This document shows, one piece after another, positions 1 to 6,329 of a DNA stretch of 10,648 nucleotides. The stretch is from Aquimarina sp. (GTDB lineage: Bacteria > Bacteroidota > Bacteroidia > Flavobacteriales > Flavobacteriaceae): the NCBI GenBank assembly GCA_020628975.1, contig JAHDEF010000044.1, forward strand, positions 1 to 10,648. The letters are read 5' to 3'. The first letter of the stretch is position 1. Every line of letters begins with the position of its first letter. The translations under genes and the position numbers were made by a program. The notes below the pieces were generated by a model. That model saw only the letters and a list, made by a program, of their open reading frames with translations, was not told the origin of the DNA and did not search any database.

Positions 1-1575
1 CGGCAATGGAATTCCCCAATAACGAGAACGCGATAAATTCCAGTCATTAGCATTGGCTAACCAATTTCCAAAACGTCCTTCCCCAGTCGCTTTTGGCTTC
101 CAATTGATTCCTAAATTCAATTCATGCATACGGTTTTTAACATCCGTCACTTTTATAAACCATGAATCTAATGGGTAATATAATATAGGTTTATCGGTAC
201 GCCAGCAGTTAGGATAACTGTGCACATACTTCTCTACCTTAAATGCTTTATTTTCTATCTTAAGCTTAATCGCAATTTCTACATCTACAGATTTCTCTGG
301 AGCCTCTCCTTCATTGTAGTATGCATTTTTCACATACTTCCCTGCAAATTCTCCCATATGAGAAGTAAACTTCCCTTGAAGGTCTACTAAAGGCACTAAG
401 TTATCATTGGCATCTTTCACCAACATCGGTGGCACTTCTGGTGTAGCTTGTTTCGCTACCAAAGCATCATCTGCACCAAAAGTAGGCGCTGTATGCACAA
501 TACCTGTTCCATCTTCCGTAGTAACGAAATCTCCTAAAATAACTCTGAATGCATTTTCAAAATTATTAGCTGGTAAGGTATAATCTAATAACTGCTCGTA
601 TCTTATTTCAGCTAAATCAGTTCCTTTACATTCTGTCAAAATCAAATAAGGAATTACCTTATCGCCTTCTTTGTATGCTTCTATTGCTGATTTTTCTTCA
701 ACTTGTTGGAATTTTTTCCCAGCGAATTGTTTTCCTACTAAGTTTTTAGCTAAAATTACTTTTATAGGCTCGAAAGTATATTGATTGTAGGTCTCTACTA
801 ATACATAATCAATCTTTGGGCCAACAGTCAACGCCGTATTACTTGGAAGTGTCCAAGGAGTAGTCGTCCAAGCCAAGAAATGAATCGTTCCAAATCCATT
901 TAAAAATGCAGGAAGCGAATCGGCAATAGCTTTAAACTGGGCTACAATTGTAGTATCGGTAACATCTTGATAGGTTCCTGGTTGATTTAATTCATGAGAA
1001 CTTAATCCTGTCCCTGCTTTTGGAGAATAGGGCTGGATCGTATATCCTTTATAGATCAAGTCTTTTTTATACAACTCGCTTAACAACCACCAAACCGACT
1101 CCATGTATTTAGGTTTGTATGTAATATATGGGTCTTCCATATCTACCCAATATCCTATCTTTTCAGTAAGGTCGTTCCATACATCGGTATATTTCATTAC
1201 CGCTTCGCGACATGCTTGGTTGTATTCTTCAATGGTAATTTTTTTACCAATATCTTCTTTCGTGATCCCAAGTTGTTTCTCAACACCTAACTCTACCGGT
1301 AATCCGTGAGTATCCCAACCCGCTTTACGCTTTACTTGGAATCCTTTTTGGGTTTTATAACGACAAAAAATATCTTTAATAGCACGTGCCATTACGTGGT
1401 GAATACCAGGCATTCCGTTTGCAGAAGGTGGCCCTTCGAAAAACACAAAAGGTTCGTGCCCTTCACGAGTTTCTATACTTTTTTCAAAAATTTGCTCCGC
1501 TTTCCAAAAATCTAATATATCCTCTGCTACTTTAGGCAAATCTAACCCCTTGTAACTTGCAAACTTAGTGCTCAT
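1..1575 (-). CDS. ileS: Isoleucyl-tRNA synthetase, type 2 (IleRS2), N-terminal 525 residues, runs off left edge
   Basis: Cytoplasmic enzyme that charges tRNA-Ile with isoleucine. I translated it by hand from ATG at 1575; the frame stays open to base 1. Visible landmarks are FFEGPPSANGMPGIHH (residues 45-60), the class I signature region; GWDTHGLPVE (86-95); the threonine-rich editing-domain motif WTTTPWTLPS (about 236-245); GTGIVHTAPTFGADD with the conserved editing Asp pair at 369-370; and WGIPLP at the left edge. The C-terminal half, including KMSKS and the anticodon-binding domain, lies outside the window. The sequence resembles eukaryotic-type bacterial IleRS2 rather than the E. coli type. 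The odd feature is that the usual HxGH reads GIHH at residues 57-60 (bases 1396-1407), with first and third positions swapped. That form is known in some IleRS2 enzymes and is associated with very strong mupirocin resistance. The leader (1576-1783) is shared with the divergent hydrolase gene; I found no full-consensus promoter there, only a weak TATTTTCG (1695-1702, minus). Confidence 0.97.
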   Translation of the reverse strand, partial: MSTKFASYKGLDLPKVAEDILDFWKAEQIFEKSIETREGHEPFVFFEGPPSANGMPGIHHVMARAIKDIFCRYKTQKGFQVKRKAGWDTHGLPVELGVEKQLGITKEDIGKKITIEEYNQACREAVMKYTDVWNDLTEKIGYWVDMEDPYITYKPKYMESVWWLLSELYKKDLIYKGYTIQPYSPKAGTGLSSHELNQPGTYQDVTDTTIVAQFKAIADSLPAFLNGFGTIHFLAWTTTPWTLPSNTALTVGPKIDYVLVETYNQYTFEPIKVILAKNLVGKQFAGKKFQQVEEKSAIEAYKEGDKVIPYLILTECKGTDLAEIRYEQLLDYTLPANNFENAFRVILGDFVTTEDGTGIVHTAPTFGADDALVAKQATPEVPPMLVKDANDNLVPLVDLQGKFTSHMGEFAGKYVKNAYYNEGEAPEKSVDVEIAIKLKIENKAFKVEKYVHSYPNCWRTDKPILYYPLDSWFIKVTDVKNRMHELNLGINWKPKATGEGRFGNWLANANDWNLSRSRYWGIPLP

Positions 1576-1783
1576 GTGTAATGGCTTTATTGGCACTGCC
1601 AAAGGGTCTAATACCTAGGCTTACCTTGAAATCAAAATTTTGTCTCTTGTAAATACCTTAAGGACTTGCCCAAAGGTGATTTACTTTCAATGTGCGAAAA
1701 TAGGCATTTTTTAAAAAATCTTTGTCCTTCAATCATAAGCAGTGCCTGAATTTATGTAACTTAATTATTCCTAAACAATATTC

Positions 1784-2563
1784 ATGAAAAATGTCTCCGA
1801 AACACTCTCTTGCTTATTGCTACAGATAGATCTGTTATGGCAACAACCTGATCAAAATTTAGTGCGCATTGCATCAAAAATAGCTGACACTAAAAACGTT
1901 GATTTAATTGTTTTACCCGAGTTATTTTCTACAGGATTTTGTTTTGACACGCATTTAGCCGAAACCATGACTGGGCGTACGGTAAAATGGATGGAGAAAA
2001 TGGCAGCTCAAACAGGTGCTCACTTGATGGGCAGTATCATGATCAAAGAAAATGCTAACGTATACAACCGAATGCTCTTAGTAAGTCCTAATAAAACTAT
2101 TCAATACTATGACAAGAAGCATTTATTCGCTTATAGTGGCGAAAACCGTTTCTTTACTTCGGGAAATGAAATTAAGATTTTTGATATAAATGGCTGGAAA
2201 ATAAAACCTATCATCTGCTATGATTTACGTTTCCCTGTTGCCATACGAAATGTAGAAGACTACGATTTACTGGTTTGTGTAGCCAATTGGCCTGATAAAA
2301 GAGTAAGCGCATGGGACACGTTACTGAAGGCTAGAGCGATTGAAAATCAATGCTATGCTTTAGGGGTTAATAGGATTGGGAAAGATGAAAATCAACTTAA
2401 CTACATTGGACACTCTATTACTATTGACCCTTTAGGAAATGCTTTGACAGAAATTTCAGAAAAAGAAGCTCTATTGAAAACTACTTTATTTAAAAAAGAA
2501 ATTACTCAAACTAGAGATCGATTTCCTTTCTTAAATGATCGGGATCTCTTTAGTATTAATTAG
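1784..2563 (+). CDS. Nitrilase-superfamily amidohydrolase, omega-amidase (YafV/NIT2) type
   Basis: Carbon-nitrogen hydrolase of 259 residues, cytoplasmic, with no signal peptide. The catalytic triad of the superfamily is complete: Glu46 in LPELFSTGF, Lys111 in YYDKKHLF and Cys145 in IICYDLRFP. The spacing and the motifs LPE(L/M)F(S/T)TGF and YDKKHLF are those of the YafV / NIT2 omega-amidase branch. These enzymes hydrolyse 2-oxoglutaramate and 2-oxosuccinamate, the by-products of glutamine or asparagine transamination, for example in methionine salvage. Assignment to this branch is by motif recall. Substrate is inferred, and another short-chain amide is possible. The length fits a single-domain member. 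The ATG at 1784 is the only sensible start, and no Shine-Dalgarno sequence precedes it, as is normal in Bacteroidetes. The gene is divergent from ileS (208 bp between starts) and convergent with the lipoprotein gene (67 bp), so it is probably monocistronic. Confidence 0.92.
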   Translation: MKNVSETLSCLLLQIDLLWQQPDQNLVRIASKIADTKNVDLIVLPELFSTGFCFDTHLAETMTGRTVKWMEKMAAQTGAHLMGSIMIKENANVYNRMLLVSPNKTIQYYDKKHLFAYSGENRFFTSGNEIKIFDINGWKIKPIICYDLRFPVAIRNVEDYDLLVCVANWPDKRVSAWDTLLKARAIENQCYALGVNRIGKDENQLNYIGHSITIDPLGNALTEISEKEALLKTTLFKKEITQTRDRFPFLNDRDLFSIN

Positions 2564-2612
2564 TTCGTTAATTAGAAGAAAATACAGCATGAAAAAACAA
2601 CTGCTAAAAGTA

Positions 2613-2632
2613 AATTCCTTATGTAAGGGATT
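2613..2632. terminator. Possible bidirectional hairpin between convergent genes
   Basis: AATTCCTTA and TAAGGGATT form a 9-bp arm pair with one wobble around a 2-base centre, so the real loop would be at least 4 bases. It sits between the convergent hydrolase and lipoprotein genes and overlaps the lipoprotein stop codon. It is AT-rich and is not followed by a convincing T-run on either strand, so termination is only a suggestion from position. Confidence 0.3.
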
Positions 2633-3131
2633 ATTTAACTCTAGTAAAGGTATATTCTTCTATAAATATTGAACTCTCAGCCGCTACTGCATTTTTTGAA
2701 GAAGTATTATGAACTGAAACTAAAACAAGGCTGTTTTCATTTGCTGTAAAAGTTACATTCTCGGTAAAACTAAACAAAGTAAACTTCCCATTAAAGCTTA
2801 TACGATTATCCAATACAGTATGTTCCCCTTTATTTATCAACCCCTCAGCACAAGCTCCATAATCGCCTCCTTCAAAGAATGGAACTAGTTTGTAATTATC
2901 TAACGTAATATGCAATGTGCTTTCTTGCTCACAATCATCTATAAACACCTTAATTCCATCCCCTTCATCAGCTCTATAGTTTGTTAACTTCCAATTACCA
3001 ACTAAAAATTTCACCCCTCCAGTTCCAGTAGTAATCAAACTTTCATTTCCTACTTTCCTAGAGCTTTCATTTTTACAACTCACGATTAAACATCCTGAAA
3101 TTATAATCAATAGTAATCTTAATTTTTTCAT
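2631..3131 (-). CDS. Small lipoprotein with lipocalin-like domain
   Basis: Protein of 166 residues with a typical lipoprotein signal: basic start MKKLRLL, hydrophobic core, then lipobox LIVSC with the lipidated cysteine at residue 19. The mature part begins KNESS and contains VGNWKL (residues 44-49, Trp47), two cysteines (67 and 94) that could pair, and alternating hydrophobic strands ending EEYTFTRVK. This fits the small lipocalin-like lipoproteins common in Bacteroidetes. The ligand and job are unknown. The reading frame is open further upstream to 3206, but that extension would run through a transcription terminator (3185-3217) and places the signal peptide internally, so I chose the ATG at 3131. 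A terminator separates it from the beta-helix gene, so it needs its own promoter; only a weak -7-like TATTTTCG is visible just upstream. No strong lipoprotein surface-export signal follows the cysteine. Confidence 0.85.
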   Translation of the reverse strand: MKKLRLLLIIISGCLIVSCKNESSRKVGNESLITTGTGGVKFLVGNWKLTNYRADEGDGIKVFIDDCEQESTLHITLDNYKLVPFFEGGDYGACAEGLINKGEHTVLDNRISFNGKFTLFSFTENVTFTANENSLVLVSVHNTSSKNAVAAESSIFIEEYTFTRVK

Positions 3132-3184
3132 AACACTTTTTATGCTTCTCGAAAATACTAAAAACAACGTCTTGTATAAAAAAC

Positions 3185-3217
3185 AAAAAAACCTCCACTT
3201 AATCATAAGTGAAGGTT
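3185..3217 (-). terminator. Intrinsic terminator (duplicated copy), now ending the beta-helix gene transcript
   Basis: Read on the minus strand, this is an 11-bp stem ACCTTCACTTA / TAAGTGGAGGT around a 4-base loop, followed by a run of seven T. It differs from the right copy by one base in the 3' arm (position 3195), which turns a U-A pair into a U-G wobble and leaves the stem intact. It lies after the start-less DUF6341 fragment and before the lipoprotein gene, so it would end transcription coming from the beta-helix gene and insulate the lipoprotein. Confidence 0.88.
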
Positions 3218-3242
3218 CTAAAATATCGTGATCAAAAAGTGA

Positions 3243-3431
3243 TTATTTATCTCCTTGTACGTTTTCTGCCAAGAAAGAATGCGAAACTACTTTTCTATTT
3301 TCTTCGTTGTTATCATTAAAAGACTTTAACTGCTTCATCCAATATACAAAAGCAACAAAACCAATTAGCATAAAAAACCAGTTTAAGAAATTCGCCGCGA
3401 ACCAGCTTTCTAATTCTCTTAAAAAATTTAA
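3243..3431 (-). pseudogene. DUF6341-like gene fragment, 5' end missing
   Basis: The last 62 codons of the intact gene at 5794-6051 are repeated here in frame up to the same TAA stop. The fragment begins at the sequence for LNFLRELESW. Immediately upstream in this frame is a TAA stop, and no start codon precedes the homologous region, so the N-terminal 20 or so residues are absent. An internal ATG could give at most a 42-residue piece beginning MLIGFVAF. Compared with the intact gene, the three coding substitutions (3246, 3309, 3363) are all synonymous third-position changes, and the 6-bp deletion keeps frame (RDLELESW becomes RELESW). The decay is therefore a clean truncation, not gradual mutation. 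Confidence 0.9.
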
Positions 3432-5599
3432 TTAACGATAAGTCTTATAACTTCATTCTTGATTTTCACAAAATAGACCCCAGGATCAAAGGGAGCTATA
3501 TTCACTGTATACCCCTGATTGAATCGTGTTACTTTTGATTGAATATTTATTTCCCTTCCTAATAAATCATATAGCTTAATACTATCTAAACTCTTATCTG
3601 TATGAATCTTAAAATTTTCACTTGCTGGATTAGGTATAATTTGGATGTCATCGTTTTTATCTAATCCTGATGCAATAGATAAAGTAGCACTTATAGTTAG
3701 CCTTACTGCCTGCCCTTCATCTTTATTTACGATGTCTAACATATAATTTTCGGGCGTAAAGCCTTTAAAAAGCACTCTATCAAATAAACCTCCTGTATTA
3801 TTAGCAGAAATAATAGTCTTTGCAAAAATCAAATCAAATTCATCTCCAATTTCTGGGATATAGTTCTCAAAATCTATTAAAATATCACCATCTAATACAA
3901 AATCATTATCGTAACCATTAATCACAGTATTTGAATCACTCGTAATCTGACTAACCGTTAGCCAGTCTTCATCAAAATTTTGATTTTGCATGACTTCACT
4001 ATTCCCCCAACGAATGCGTTCATATTCTGCCCCCATATTATTTAGGTAATTCGTAGCCACTTGATCATACCATTCATAATATACAGGATTGAGTTCAAAA
4101 TTCTGTTGTGCAGGTGAATTTGTGTCTGTTTTCCAAGCACCATCTACAACATTAAAAGTTATCGTATGATGGTTCGTTGACATCATTCCATAATCCGTAA
4201 AAACACTTTCATTATTCACAATTCCATCATTAAGCCCTGGAATATTATCTAAGATCGTTTGTGTTAACCTCAAATGATCAACTTTCCTTACAGAAGGTGC
4301 AACTAACACATTAAAATCTATTATTTTTTGATCTAAATTATCTAAAACAAAAGTTTCGACACCTGTTGAAGCGGGAAGATTCAATGAAGGATTAATTCTA
4401 AAGTTTCCAGAGTTCGGGTTAATAAACAACTGTGAGTTGGTAAGCTTTGTTAGACCAGATTGGTTGTTGGGCTTAATTCTACCATCCATAGCATAGTTTC
4501 CACTAACCTCTGGTATTCCACCTCCATTAATCGTTTGCTCTACTGCTTTATCAATTTCTATGGCTGAAACTGTGGTTACCGTTTGTGAAGCATTATTATG
4601 GCACTTAAAATTAATAAATTGAGCTGTATCGGTATCTCCTTGCTTATCACTAATACCATCTGCATTGATGCCTTCAGTATAAATACTATTATGACTTACT
4701 TCTAAATTAGGAGTACTTTTTAATCGTATATGATCTACACTTCCAAAAGCAATAATGTTGTTTTTAATTCTAGCACTCATATGTTCCTGTGTACCATCGG
4801 TATCTTTGGGGTCATCTATAAGAATTGATTTACCCTCATCAATAACCATTTCAATAAACCCTTTATTAGGCACCCAAGAATAAATCGTTTGCTGCACATT
4901 AAAAACTAAATTTTCTTTAATGTCCCATCTGTATACATTCATTAAATCATCATCAAAAAATTCTTGCCCTTTTTGTTGTCGCATTATACCATGCCCACCT
5001 GTTAGAGAAGTTATTGCTATATTTTCAATTATATTACCCTCTACTACAACATAACGTGCATCTCTAATTTCAACTCCTTTTTGATACCAATCATGTATGT
5101 AATTATCCTTTATGGTGATATGTTGACCATCTAATATTACTGCAAGTCCTCCATTTCTTGGAATCGAAGTATCTCCCCAAAAAGCTTTTGAAACGATCGG
5201 CCAATAATCTATGTTATTCGTTTGACCATTTAATTCAAATCCTTCAAGGGTGATATATTTTGAATCATTCTGGAATTCAAATCCAAATCGACCATTAAAA
5301 TTTAATATTACTCCTGCTTTAGTCTGAGGTTTTATAATAACTGGCGTTAAAACCGTTGCGGATGTTGAAATTGAGACTGCCTTATTGGTCATATCATATT
5401 CTCCATCAATAACTACAACCTCGCCTCCTCCATTTGCTACAGCTAATTCTACCGCTACGGCAATATCATTATAAGGATTACCTAAACTACCATCCGCATT
5501 AGTAGCATCAGCTATATTTGGATTGACGTATAAAACTGTTTGAGCAGTAATAGAAACACATAATAAGCTCCAGAATATAGAAAAGTAAAATTGTTTCAT
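3428..5599 (-). CDS. Secreted right-handed beta-helix protein with T9SS C-terminal sorting domain
   Basis: Protein of 723 residues, predicted exported and then secreted or surface-anchored by the type 9 system. The signal peptide is residues 1-20 (cleavage after TAQ). Next come YVNP and GNPYNDIAVAVELA with VVVIDGEYDM (about 37-66), the opening typical of parallel beta-helix proteins related to polysaccharide lyases and DUF1565. Regular strand-turn repeats such as ITIKDNYIHDW, VVVEGNIIENI and LEVSHNSIYT run to roughly residue 400. Residues around 560-640 (DGDILIDFENYIPEIGDEFD) resemble passenger-type repeats of adhesins. The tail at 652-723 (IIPNPASENF, IKLYDLLGREI, PGVYFVKI) is a classic T9SS type A sorting domain. 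A carbohydrate-active or adhesive role on polysaccharide is plausible, but I cannot name a substrate or catalytic residues. Its stop codon TAA lies inside the left direct repeat. It has its own promoter and borrows the duplicated terminator. Confidence 0.93.
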   Translation of the reverse strand: MKQFYFSIFWSLLCVSITAQTVLYVNPNIADATNADGSLGNPYNDIAVAVELAVANGGGEVVVIDGEYDMTNKAVSISTSATVLTPVIIKPQTKAGVILNFNGRFGFEFQNDSKYITLEGFELNGQTNNIDYWPIVSKAFWGDTSIPRNGGLAVILDGQHITIKDNYIHDWYQKGVEIRDARYVVVEGNIIENIAITSLTGGHGIMRQQKGQEFFDDDLMNVYRWDIKENLVFNVQQTIYSWVPNKGFIEMVIDEGKSILIDDPKDTDGTQEHMSARIKNNIIAFGSVDHIRLKSTPNLEVSHNSIYTEGINADGISDKQGDTDTAQFINFKCHNNASQTVTTVSAIEIDKAVEQTINGGGIPEVSGNYAMDGRIKPNNQSGLTKLTNSQLFINPNSGNFRINPSLNLPASTGVETFVLDNLDQKIIDFNVLVAPSVRKVDHLRLTQTILDNIPGLNDGIVNNESVFTDYGMMSTNHHTITFNVVDGAWKTDTNSPAQQNFELNPVYYEWYDQVATNYLNNMGAEYERIRWGNSEVMQNQNFDEDWLTVSQITSDSNTVINGYDNDFVLDGDILIDFENYIPEIGDEFDLIFAKTIISANNTGGLFDRVLFKGFTPENYMLDIVNKDEGQAVRLTISATLSIASGLDKNDDIQIIPNPASENFKIHTDKSLDSIKLYDLLGREINIQSKVTRFNQGYTVNIAPFDPGVYFVKIKNEVIRLIVN

Positions 5600-5732
5600 A
5601 AATTAAATATTACATTCACATACAAAATTAAGAAAATATTAAATTTATAATTGACTTAAAATGAATATTTTATGCATTTAAAATAATTTAATATAACAAC
5701 AAATATGATTTACTACTTACTATAATGAGCAC
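3433..5732. other. 2.3-kb inserted cargo segment bounded by direct repeats
   Basis: The unique DNA between the two repeat copies holds only the beta-helix gene and its 133-bp upstream region. The intact DUF6341 gene is on one side and a 3' fragment of it on the other, the layout left when DNA carrying a copy of a gene's 3' end recombines into that gene. No integrase, transposase or terminal inverted repeat is visible, so it cannot be called a transposon. Integration by homologous single crossover, or a decayed site-specific element using the gene end as attachment site, both fit. Confidence 0.65.
5623..5650 (-). promoter_or_regulatory. Bacteroidetes-type promoter of the beta-helix gene
   Basis: Minus-strand TAATTTTG (5623-5630) matches the -7 consensus TAnnTTTG exactly. 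It lies 23 bases before the ATG at 5599. The -33 position is weak: TTA at 5648-5650, 17 bases upstream, in place of TTG. It lies inside the inserted segment, so the cargo appears to bring its own promoter. Confidence 0.5.
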
Positions 5733-5989
5733 AAACAAAAAACCTTCACTTAATCATAAGTGAAGGTTCTAAAATATTGTGATTGAAAAGTGATTACTTA
5801 TCTCCTTGTACGTTTTCTGCCAAGAAAGAATGCGAAACTACTTTTCTATTTTCTTCGTTATTATCATTAAAAGACTTTAACTGCTTCATCCAATATACAA
5901 AAGCAACAAAACCGATTAGCATAAAAAACCAGTTTAAGAAATTCGCCGCGAACCAGCTTTCTAATTCTAAATCTCTTAAAAAATTTAAT
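5733..5989 (-). repeat. Direct repeat, right copy: within the intact DUF6341 gene and its terminator
   Basis: This 257-bp partner of 3181-3432 covers the 3' two-thirds of the intact gene plus its terminator. It is presumably the resident or hybrid copy, because the gene here has a full 5' end and a good promoter. Identity with the left copy ends after the codons for LNFLRD, beyond which (5990 rightwards) the intact gene continues and the left side becomes the end of the beta-helix gene. Confidence 0.97.
5737..5768 (-). terminator. Intrinsic terminator of the DUF6341-like gene
   Basis: The minus strand reads ACCTTCACTTA, loop TGAT, TAAGTGAAGGT, then six T. This is an 11-bp fully paired stem with a T-run, starting about 27 bases after the stop codon. 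It should largely shield the downstream beta-helix gene from DUF6341 transcription. Confidence 0.92.
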
Positions 5990-6051
5990 GGTAAAAATGC
6001 AATCTCCTCAACTACATACGCAATACCGTTCCAAATATCTTTTAAAGCCAT
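5794..6051 (-). CDS. Small single-pass membrane protein, DUF6341-like
   Basis: Protein of 85 residues of unknown function, resembling the flavobacterial DUF6341 family (recognised from memory, not searched). It has an amphipathic N-terminal part (MALKDIWNGIAYVVEE), a proline-leucine stretch, ELESWFAANF, one transmembrane segment at about residues 36-55 (FFMLIGFVAFVYWM), then a polar tail rich in Asn, Glu and Lys. The frame is open to 6084, but I chose ATG at 6051: it lies about 20 bases after an excellent -7 element, and an upstream start would fall inside the promoter. It is divergent from the DUF4254 gene, next to surface-glycan genes, which hints at an envelope role. Its 3' 62 codons are duplicated at 3243-3431. 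Confidence 0.85.
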   Translation of the reverse strand: MALKDIWNGIAYVVEEIAFLPLNFLRDLELESWFAANFLNWFFMLIGFVAFVYWMKQLKSFNDNNEENRKVVSHSFLAENVQGDK

Positions 6052-6070
6052 AATTCTCTTAATTATGATG

Positions 6071-6101
6071 CAAAAGTAATTCACAACTTTTGCCTAAGCA
6101 A
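6071..6101 (-). promoter_or_regulatory. Bacteroidetes-type promoter of the DUF6341-like gene
   Basis: On the minus strand, TTG (6099-6101) is followed after 20 bases by TACTTTTG (6071-6078). This matches the Bacteroidetes sigma-A consensus TTG-N17-23-TAnnTTTG fully. The likely transcription start is near 6065, leaving a leader of roughly 15 bases before the ATG at 6051. Confidence 0.75.
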
Positions 6102-6210
6102 GTCTTAAGGGTGATTTATTATATAGAATTTGCCCCTAATTCTGCAATAGAATCCGTTATGAGGATTGATAGCTCAATAAGTAATCGATTTTCTATTGAA
6201 GAATTAGGGT

Positions 6211-6240
6211 TTAAGTATGCTTGCAAAAAAGTTATATTTG
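6211..6240 (+). promoter_or_regulatory. Possible promoter of the DUF4254 gene
   Basis: TATATTTG (6233-6240) is an exact -7 match, with TTA (6211-6213) 19 bases upstream in place of TTG. It would give a leader of about 85 bases before ATG 6330. The 278-bp divergent spacer 6052-6329 otherwise holds only the opposite promoter and an uninformative open frame. Confidence 0.45.
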
Positions 6241-6329
6241 CGAATGTATTGTTATTGGTTATTTGTTATTGGAACATAAAGTCTTTCCAAAACGGCGTGA
6301 CCAAACTTAATAACTATTTTATTTCGATC

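Larger units (their letters stand above)
3181..3432 (-). repeat. Direct repeat, left copy: DUF6341 gene 3' end plus terminator
   Basis: This 252-bp segment matches 5733-5989 in the same orientation. I aligned the two by eye. There are 7 substitutions, all transitions, at 3195, 3227, 3233, 3234, 3246, 3309 and 3363. There is also one extra A in the A-run near 3185 and a 6-bp deletion near 3417 relative to the right copy. Identity stops abruptly at 3432/5989 on one side and at 3181/5733 on the other. It contains a gene fragment and a complete terminator hairpin, and it bounds the beta-helix gene on its 3' side. Confidence 0.97.

Noticed and set aside
1103..1515. Two plus-strand open frames of 68 and 69 codons
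   Set aside because: They are antisense shadows of ileS, which is coding on the minus strand with clear motifs throughout this interval.
1590..1602. Small hairpin TTGGC-act-GCCAA in the ileS leader, considered as a regulatory element or T-box
   Set aside because: Only 5 bp of stem, no T-box sequence or antiterminator, and T-box control is not expected in Bacteroidetes.
1695..1702. TATTTTCG on the minus strand as ileS promoter -7
   Set aside because: One base off the TAnnTTTG consensus, with no TTG at the right distance; not strong enough to annotate.
2564..2583. Repeated TTAATTAG just after the hydrolase gene, considered as a repeat or binding site
   Set aside because: It is a short AT-rich coincidence spanning the stop codon region, with no further copies seen.
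3132..3206. N-terminal extension of the lipoprotein to an upstream ATG
   Set aside because: It would be translated from inside a terminator hairpin and would bury the lipoprotein signal peptide; ATG 3131 gives a textbook signal.
3181..5989. Composite transposon or insertion sequence
   Set aside because: The repeats contain only a gene tail and a terminator, with no transposase and no terminal inverted repeats, so an IS-flanked structure is not supported.
5783..6079. Plus-strand open frame of 98 codons
   Set aside because: It is antisense to the intact DUF6341-like gene, which has a consensus promoter, a terminator and a conserved repeat copy showing synonymous changes in the minus-strand frame.
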